Shown piece after piece: positions 59,698-64,000 of a stretch of 64,000 nt of DNA. The DNA is from Chitinophaga ginsengisegetis. GTDB lineage: Bacteria; Bacteroidota; Bacteroidia; Chitinophagales; Chitinophagaceae. The translations under genes and the position numbers were made by a program. Within the stretch, counting starts at the first letter, position 1, and each line of letters starts with the position of its first letter. The DNA is taken from assembly GCF_900168065.1 (NCBI RefSeq), contig NZ_FUZZ01000002.1:806001-870000 (forward strand), given 5' to 3'. Below the pieces are notes generated by a model that made no database searches, was not told where the DNA came from, and worked only from the letters and a program-made list of their open reading frames with translations.

Positions 59698-60777
59698 GTG
59701 TTCAACATTCAATGGAGCAAGCAGTTTTTCCGCCTGCACAGAATCACCGGGCTGGTAGCAGGCGCTATGCTGCTATTGGTAAGCCTTACCGGCAGTGTGC
59801 TGGTATTCAGCGATGAAATAGATCATGCAGTATATGCCCATGCCTATCATGTGCCACCGCAGGCTGTTCCCAGAACACTGCAGGAACAAATGAAAGATGC
59901 CCGCCAGGCACTTCCGGGAAATCCTTACCTGTTTTTTGTAAGACTTCCCCAGGTACCTGACGAAAGTACCGTGCTGAGAGCCGAATATTCAGCAGATCAC
60001 AAAGTATACATCTTCCTGAACCCTTATACCGGCAAAATATTACAGCAATACTCCAATACAGGCCATTTTACGGGCTATGTAATGTATTTGCATTTCACCC
60101 TGCTGAGTGGTAAAACAGGGGCTATAATCGTCTTAATCACAGGAATAGGGCTATTCCTGTCGGTCCTCACCGGACTGTTTGTTTACAGGCATGCGCTGGG
60201 TAAGGTACTCACCTTCCGGCAGCCATTGGAGTGGCATAACCGCACCCGGCGCTGGCGCAACCTGCACCGCATCACCGGTGTATGGGCGCTGCTGTTTAAC
60301 CTGCTCATCTCTTTTACCGGCTTTATGATGGAGCTGAAAGTAATTGACGCACGGAAAAACACCAAAGCAGGATATACTGCCATCCCTTTTTCCGGCGAAT
60401 ATGAACCCCTGCTCATCAAAGCTACTGCCACTATTCCCGGTTTCCAGGCCACAGGCCTCCGTCCTCCCAAAAAAGCAGGCGACCCGGTACGGATACTTGG
60501 TCATGCACATGAATCTGCCTTCTTCGGCGAATACGCCTCGTCGGTATTCATCGATGAAAACGGCGCCGTTAAAAAAAAGGTGGATTTCAGCAATGCTACC
60601 ATCAGCGATAAATTCAACGCTTCCATCGCTCCCCTTCACTTCGGCAACTATGGCGGCATTATCCTGAAAATCATTTATTCTCTCTTTGCCTTAACCCCTG
60701 GTGTATTATCTGTATCAGGATTCCTGATCTGGTATCGCAGAAAGTTTATTATCAAAATACACGGAAACAGAAAATGA
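59698..60777 (+). CDS. PepSY-associated transmembrane protein
   Basis: A 359-aa inner-membrane protein with four helices: about 15-37 (ITGLVAGAMLLLVSLTGSVLVF), 130-160, 190-215 and 325-350. PepSY-TM hallmarks include FRLHRITGLVAG, LHFTLLSGKTG, RWRNLHRITGVWALLFNLLIS and LHFGNYGG. Paired histidines suggest haem binding; relatives (PiuB) are linked to iron-siderophore reduction. The start is GTG, since no earlier ATG exists before the first helix. No TonB receptor is adjacent. Confidence 0.88.
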   Translation: MFNIQWSKQFFRLHRITGLVAGAMLLLVSLTGSVLVFSDEIDHAVYAHAYHVPPQAVPRTLQEQMKDARQALPGNPYLFFVRLPQVPDESTVLRAEYSADHKVYIFLNPYTGKILQQYSNTGHFTGYVMYLHFTLLSGKTGAIIVLITGIGLFLSVLTGLFVYRHALGKVLTFRQPLEWHNRTRRWRNLHRITGVWALLFNLLISFTGFMMELKVIDARKNTKAGYTAIPFSGEYEPLLIKATATIPGFQATGLRPPKKAGDPVRILGHAHESAFFGEYASSVFIDENGAVKKKVDFSNATISDKFNASIAPLHFGNYGGIILKIIYSLFALTPGVLSVSGFLIWYRRKFIIKIHGNRK

Positions 60778-60794
60778 TGGCTGTTGGCTGAAAT

Positions 60795-60832
60795 AAAAAG
60801 GGTTCGCATAACAGCTATGCGAACCCTTTTTT
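60795..60832. terminator. bidirectional terminator between PepSY and purL genes
   Basis: A 14-bp stem around AAAGGGTTCGCATA with flanking A and T runs, usable by both convergent genes. Confidence 0.9.
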
Positions 60833-60854
60833 ATATTGTTGAAAAGCGGAAAGA

Positions 60855-63080
60855 TTATTTCTTCAGATGCTCTTCAATTGCGGTATCATATGTTTTTTTC
60901 CAGGTACTTACATTGCCCCAGTCTTCTCCATTTACTTTAATGGATTCACCGGTTACAACACCCAGTTTTTCGTAGCGTACAGAGTTATCTGATGCATCTA
61001 CCAAACCATGTAACAGTGCTTCGAACTTCTCTTTATCTGCAGGCTTAACGGTTACCACTACACGGCTCTGGCTTTCACCGAACAGGTAAGCATCTTTACG
61101 GAATTTGTTGTTGAGTGCCAGTTCAAAGCCCAGGCCAGATGGCATAGCGCTTTCCAGCAGCGTAACAAATAAACCGCCGTCGCTTACATCGTGTGCGGAT
61201 TGGATCAGTTTCGCCTTGTTCAGTTTGGTGATGGCCTGTTGCAGGTGCAGTTCTTCATCGAGGTTGAAATGCGGCGCAGGGCTGTATTCTATACCGATGA
61301 TTTTGTGCAGGTATTCAGAGCTGTTGATATCGTTGCGGCTGCGGCCTACCAGGTATACCAGGTCGCCTTCTTCCTTGAAGTTAAGGGTGATGCGCTGATC
61401 CAAAGTATCCAGGATACCCACCATACCAATGGTTGGGGTAGGATACACCGGACCGTCGGGAGACTGGTTATAGAAGCTCACGTTACCACCGGTAACAGGC
61501 GTATTGAATTTGCGGCAGGCTTCACCCATACCCTGTACTGCGTGTACAAACTGGTAGTACACTTCCGGATCGTAAGGATTACCGAAGTTGAGGCAGTTGG
61601 TGATAGCTACCGGTTCGCCACCGGAGCAAACGATGTTACGTGCAGCTTCTGCTACCGCAATCTGTCCGCCTTTGTGAGGATCGGCAAATACGTAACGGCC
61701 GTTACAGTCGGTAGTCATGGCCAGCGCTTTCTTTGTTGGTTTTACCAACACGATAGCGGCATCGCTTGGTGCGTTGGTGCTGGCGTTGGCGGTACCCACC
61801 ATGCTATCGTACTGGTTATAGATCCAGCGTTTGGAAGCGATGTTTGGTAATGCCACCATTCTTTCTGCTACAAAACGAGGATGTTCTGTATCAGGGATAT
61901 TCTGAATATCGAATGCTTTTACTTTAGCGAAATAGGCTGGTTCTGTGTAAGCGCGGTGATATTGGGGAGCGCCGCCGCCCAGTACCATACTTTCAGCAGG
62001 AACATCTGCTTCCAGTTCGCCGTTCATATAGAACTTCAGGTTTTTATCTTTGGTTACTTCACCGATCTGAACGCAGTGCAGGTCCCATTTCTCGAAGATA
62101 TCCAGCACTGGTTTTTCTTCTCCTTTCTTCACTACTATCAGCATGCGTTCCTGGCTTTCGCTCAGCAGCATTTCCCATGCTTTCATATCTTTCTGGCGGG
62201 TAGGTACTTTATCTAACCAGATGTTCATACCATGTTCGCCTTTCGCGCTCATTTCTGCAGTGGAGCAGGTGATACCGGCAGCGCCCATATCCTGCATACC
62301 AATAATAGCATTGGTTTTGATGATTTCCAGGCAGGCTTCCAGCAGTTTCTTTTCCTGGAAAGGATCTCCTACCTGAACGGCCGGTAAATCTTCCACGCTG
62401 TCTTCTGTGATATTGGCGGAAGCGAAAGAAGCGCCCCCGATACCATCTTTACCGGTAGCGGAACCAACAATGAAAACAGGATTTCCTTCACCGTATGAAG
62501 TAGCGGAAACGGTTTGACCAACTTTTACGATACCTGCGCTGAACGCATTTACGAGTGGGTTGGTGCCGTAGCATTCTTCAAAATAAGTTTCACCGCCTAC
62601 GGTAGGAACGCCGAAGCAGTTGCCATAGTGGCCTATACCGTGTACAATACCTTTTACCAGGTGTTGTGTTTTCTGATCATTAATATTACCGAAGCGAAGA
62701 GAGTTCAGTGCGGCAATGGGACGGGCGCCCATTGTAAAGATATCGCGGTGAATACCACCAACGCCGGTAGCTGCGCCCTGGAAGGGTTCGATAGCGGAAG
62801 GGTGGTTATGCGATTCTATTTTAAATACCACCGCGTAGCCATCACCTATATCTACCAGACCGGCATTTTCTTCTCCTGCTTTAACCAGGAGCCTGTCGCC
62901 TTCGCGGGGCAGAGACTTCAGCCAGACGATTGAGTTTTTGTAAGAGCAGTGTTCACTCCACATTACTGAGTACATACTTAACTCGGTAAAATTGGGGGTA
63001 CGGCCTAAAATAGATTTAATTCGTTCAAACTCGTCAGCGGTAAGTCCTAGCTGTTCAGCAATTTCTACGGTGGTTTGCAT
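60855..63080 (-). CDS. purL: phosphoribosylformylglycinamidine synthase, subunit II
   Basis: Purine pathway enzyme converting FGAR to FGAM. The 741-aa protein is the small PurL type that needs PurS and PurQ partners. Key motifs: [14 protein letters not shown] with the catalytic His, [26 protein letters not shown] and [15 protein letters not shown]. The start [18 protein letters not shown] is preferred over an upstream ATG because the latter lies beyond the promoter box (63127-63120). Confidence 0.96.
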   Translation of the reverse strand: MQTTVEIAEQLGLTADEFERIKSILGRTPNFTELSMYSVMWSEHCSYKNSIVWLKSLPREGDRLLVKAGEENAGLVDIGDGYAVVFKIESHNHPSAIEPFQGAATGVGGIHRDIFTMGARPIAALNSLRFGNINDQKTQHLVKGIVHGIGHYGNCFGVPTVGGETYFEECYGTNPLVNAFSAGIVKVGQTVSATSYGEGNPVFIVGSATGKDGIGGASFASANITEDSVEDLPAVQVGDPFQEKKLLEACLEIIKTNAIIGMQDMGAAGITCSTAEMSAKGEHGMNIWLDKVPTRQKDMKAWEMLLSESQERMLIVVKKGEEKPVLDIFEKWDLHCVQIGEVTKDKNLKFYMNGELEADVPAESMVLGGGAPQYHRAYTEPAYFAKVKAFDIQNIPDTEHPRFVAERMVALPNIASKRWIYNQYDSMVGTANASTNAPSDAAIVLVKPTKKALAMTTDCNGRYVFADPHKGGQIAVAEAARNIVCSGGEPVAITNCLNFGNPYDPEVYYQFVHAVQGMGEACRKFNTPVTGGNVSFYNQSPDGPVYPTPTIGMVGILDTLDQRITLNFKEEGDLVYLVGRSRNDINSSEYLHKIIGIEYSPAPHFNLDEELHLQQAITKLNKAKLIQSAHDVSDGGLFVTLLESAMPSGLGFELALNNKFRKDAYLFGESQSRVVVTVKPADKEKFEALLHGLVDASDNSVRYEKLGVVTGESIKVNGEDWGNVSTWKKTYDTAIEEHLKK

Positions 63081-63119
63081 GTATTTAAGTATAAAAAACG
63101 AGATATTTAAAAGAAGTCG

Positions 63120-63150
63120 CAAAAGTACATGATTTTCCTTCAAATGCCAA
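63120..63150 (-). promoter_or_regulatory. purL promoter
   Basis: Minus-strand TTGG (63150-63147), 19-bp spacer and TACTTTTG (63127-63120). The leader to the ATG at 63080 is about 35 nt. Confidence 0.7.
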
Positions 63151-63320
63151 GAGTACCCTGTGGTGGCTTTTCTGCTGTTTTTTTGCAGCCCGCTATCATA
63201 TTATTTATTTTTAAATTCATCAGATTCAAAGTCCATCCGCTCCAAATATTTAATGAAATGATAAAAAAACACCCCTTTTAAAGCCCTAAATGTAATTTTT
63301 CAATTAAAATGAACAATTTA

Positions 63321-63352
63321 TTTGCATTTATAGCTATGGATGCGTTCTTTTG
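63321..63352 (+). promoter_or_regulatory. possible promoter of the glutamine synthetase III gene
   Basis: TTTG (63321-63324), a 20-bp spacer and TTCTTTTG (63345-63352), one mismatch from TAnnTTTG. The ATG is 19 bp downstream. Confidence 0.5.
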
Positions 63353-63370
63353 TATAAAATAATTTACAGC

Positions 63371-64000
63371 ATGCAATCGTTACGTTTCAAAGCGCTGGAA
63401 GGATTAGCTGGCGTAGACTCCACTCTCACCGAACATGACGGTAAAATTACCGATGTATTTGGCAGCAATGTTTTCTCTGGTAAAGTTGTTCGGGAATATC
63501 TGAGCGATGAGGCTTATAAGAGCCTGATGAACTCTGTTAAAAATGGCACCAAGCTGGAACGTAAGATGTCCGAGCAGATCGCTTCAGGCATGAAAGCATG
63601 GGCGATGAAAAAAGGTGTGACTCACTACACACACTGGTTTCAGCCATTGACCGGCACTACCGCAGAAAAACATGATTCATTTTTCACTTTGAAAGGTGAT
63701 GGCACTGCACTGGAAACCTTTGATGGTGATGCACTGGTACAACAGGAACCAGATGCTTCCAGTTTCCCTAACGGTGGTTTGAGAGCTACCTTCGAAGCCC
63801 GCGGCTACACTGCCTGGGATCCTTCCTCTCCTGCATTCATCCTTGAGCAGGGTTATGGTAAAACACTCTGCATACCTACTATCTTTGTTGCCTACACCGG
63901 CGAATCCCTGGATTACAAAGCACCACTGCTGAAAGCACTGGCTGCAATGGACAAAGCTGCAGTAGACGTATGTAACTATTTCGATAAGAACGTTACTAAA
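63371..64000 (+). CDS. glnN: glutamine synthetase type III (partial, first 210 codons)
   Basis: Runs off the right edge. The visible part, [60 protein letters not shown] and [17 protein letters not shown], is characteristic of the type III glutamine synthetase (about 730 aa) common in Bacteroidota. It condenses glutamate and ammonia using ATP. The active-site Glu/His residues lie partly beyond the window. Confidence 0.93.
   Translation, partial: MQSLRFKALEGLAGVDSTLTEHDGKITDVFGSNVFSGKVVREYLSDEAYKSLMNSVKNGTKLERKMSEQIASGMKAWAMKKGVTHYTHWFQPLTGTTAEKHDSFFTLKGDGTALETFDGDALVQQEPDASSFPNGGLRATFEARGYTAWDPSSPAFILEQGYGKTLCIPTIFVAYTGESLDYKAPLLKALAAMDKAAVDVCNYFDKNVTK

Overview
The window comes from a Bacteroidota genome, most likely Chitinophagaceae and close to Chitinophaga. 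Supporting signs are a SusC/SusD pair, TAnnTTTG-type promoters with few Shine-Dalgarno sequences, a T9SS plug-type protein, a TamL-type lipidated Omp85 protein, a MoxR/DUF58/DUF4350/SpoIIM cluster and type III glutamine synthetase. The taxonomic call is inference from gene content. No tRNA, rRNA, CRISPR, prophage or intact insertion sequence was seen; the window is mostly ordinary chromosome.

Layout. 1-1.6 kb: rpsU-xerC-hpf, with a 41-bp hairpin between rpsU and xerC. 1.6-8.6 kb: a cupin, a LexA-like XRE-S24 repressor, two membrane proteins and a dinB-dnaE mutagenic polymerase operon. The repressor and the polymerase operon share a 19-bp operator type (core CTAA-N5-TTAG), two copies at each. 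8.6-9.6 kb: an Xre/RES toxin-antitoxin pair. 9.6-12.4 kb: DUF3467, malate/lactate dehydrogenase and aspartate kinase. 12.5-17.8 kb: a susC-susD-lipoprotein operon, followed by 690 bp of leader with a thrice-repeated motif. 18.4-21.4 kb: an unusual helix-hairpin-helix/beta-barrel protein with an outer-membrane partner. 21.6-27 kb: small housekeeping genes (DHFR-like, deoxynucleoside kinase, trpS, gatC, LolD-like ATPase, cobalamin adenosyltransferase, riboflavin synthase).

27-33.8 kb: the MoxR cluster with a divergent RDD protein. 33.9-37.2 kb: SRP RNA, transaldolase-like enzyme, glpK and glpF. 37.2-38.4 kb: a gene-free block of diverged ~75-bp repeats. 38.4-53.9 kb: NDH-2, T9SS plug-like protein, LolC/E-like permease, two uncharacterised lipoproteins, TrmH-like methyltransferase, TamL, truB, a methyltransferase, aroE, phosphosulfolactate synthase and a TPR protein. 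54-64 kb: small secreted proteins, enoyl-CoA hydratase, PafA-like phosphatase, an alpha-oxoamine synthase, a PepSY membrane protein, purL and the start of glnN.

The best leads are (i) the predicted SOS-like circuit in which a self-cleaving XRE-S24 repressor controls itself and dinB-dnaE; (ii) a family of intergenic inverted repeats built from 7-bp units, seen four times and three times inside divergent promoter regions; (iii) several genes whose -7 box ends 3-5 bp before the start codon, implying leaderless mRNAs; and (iv) the helix-hairpin-helix outer-membrane pair.
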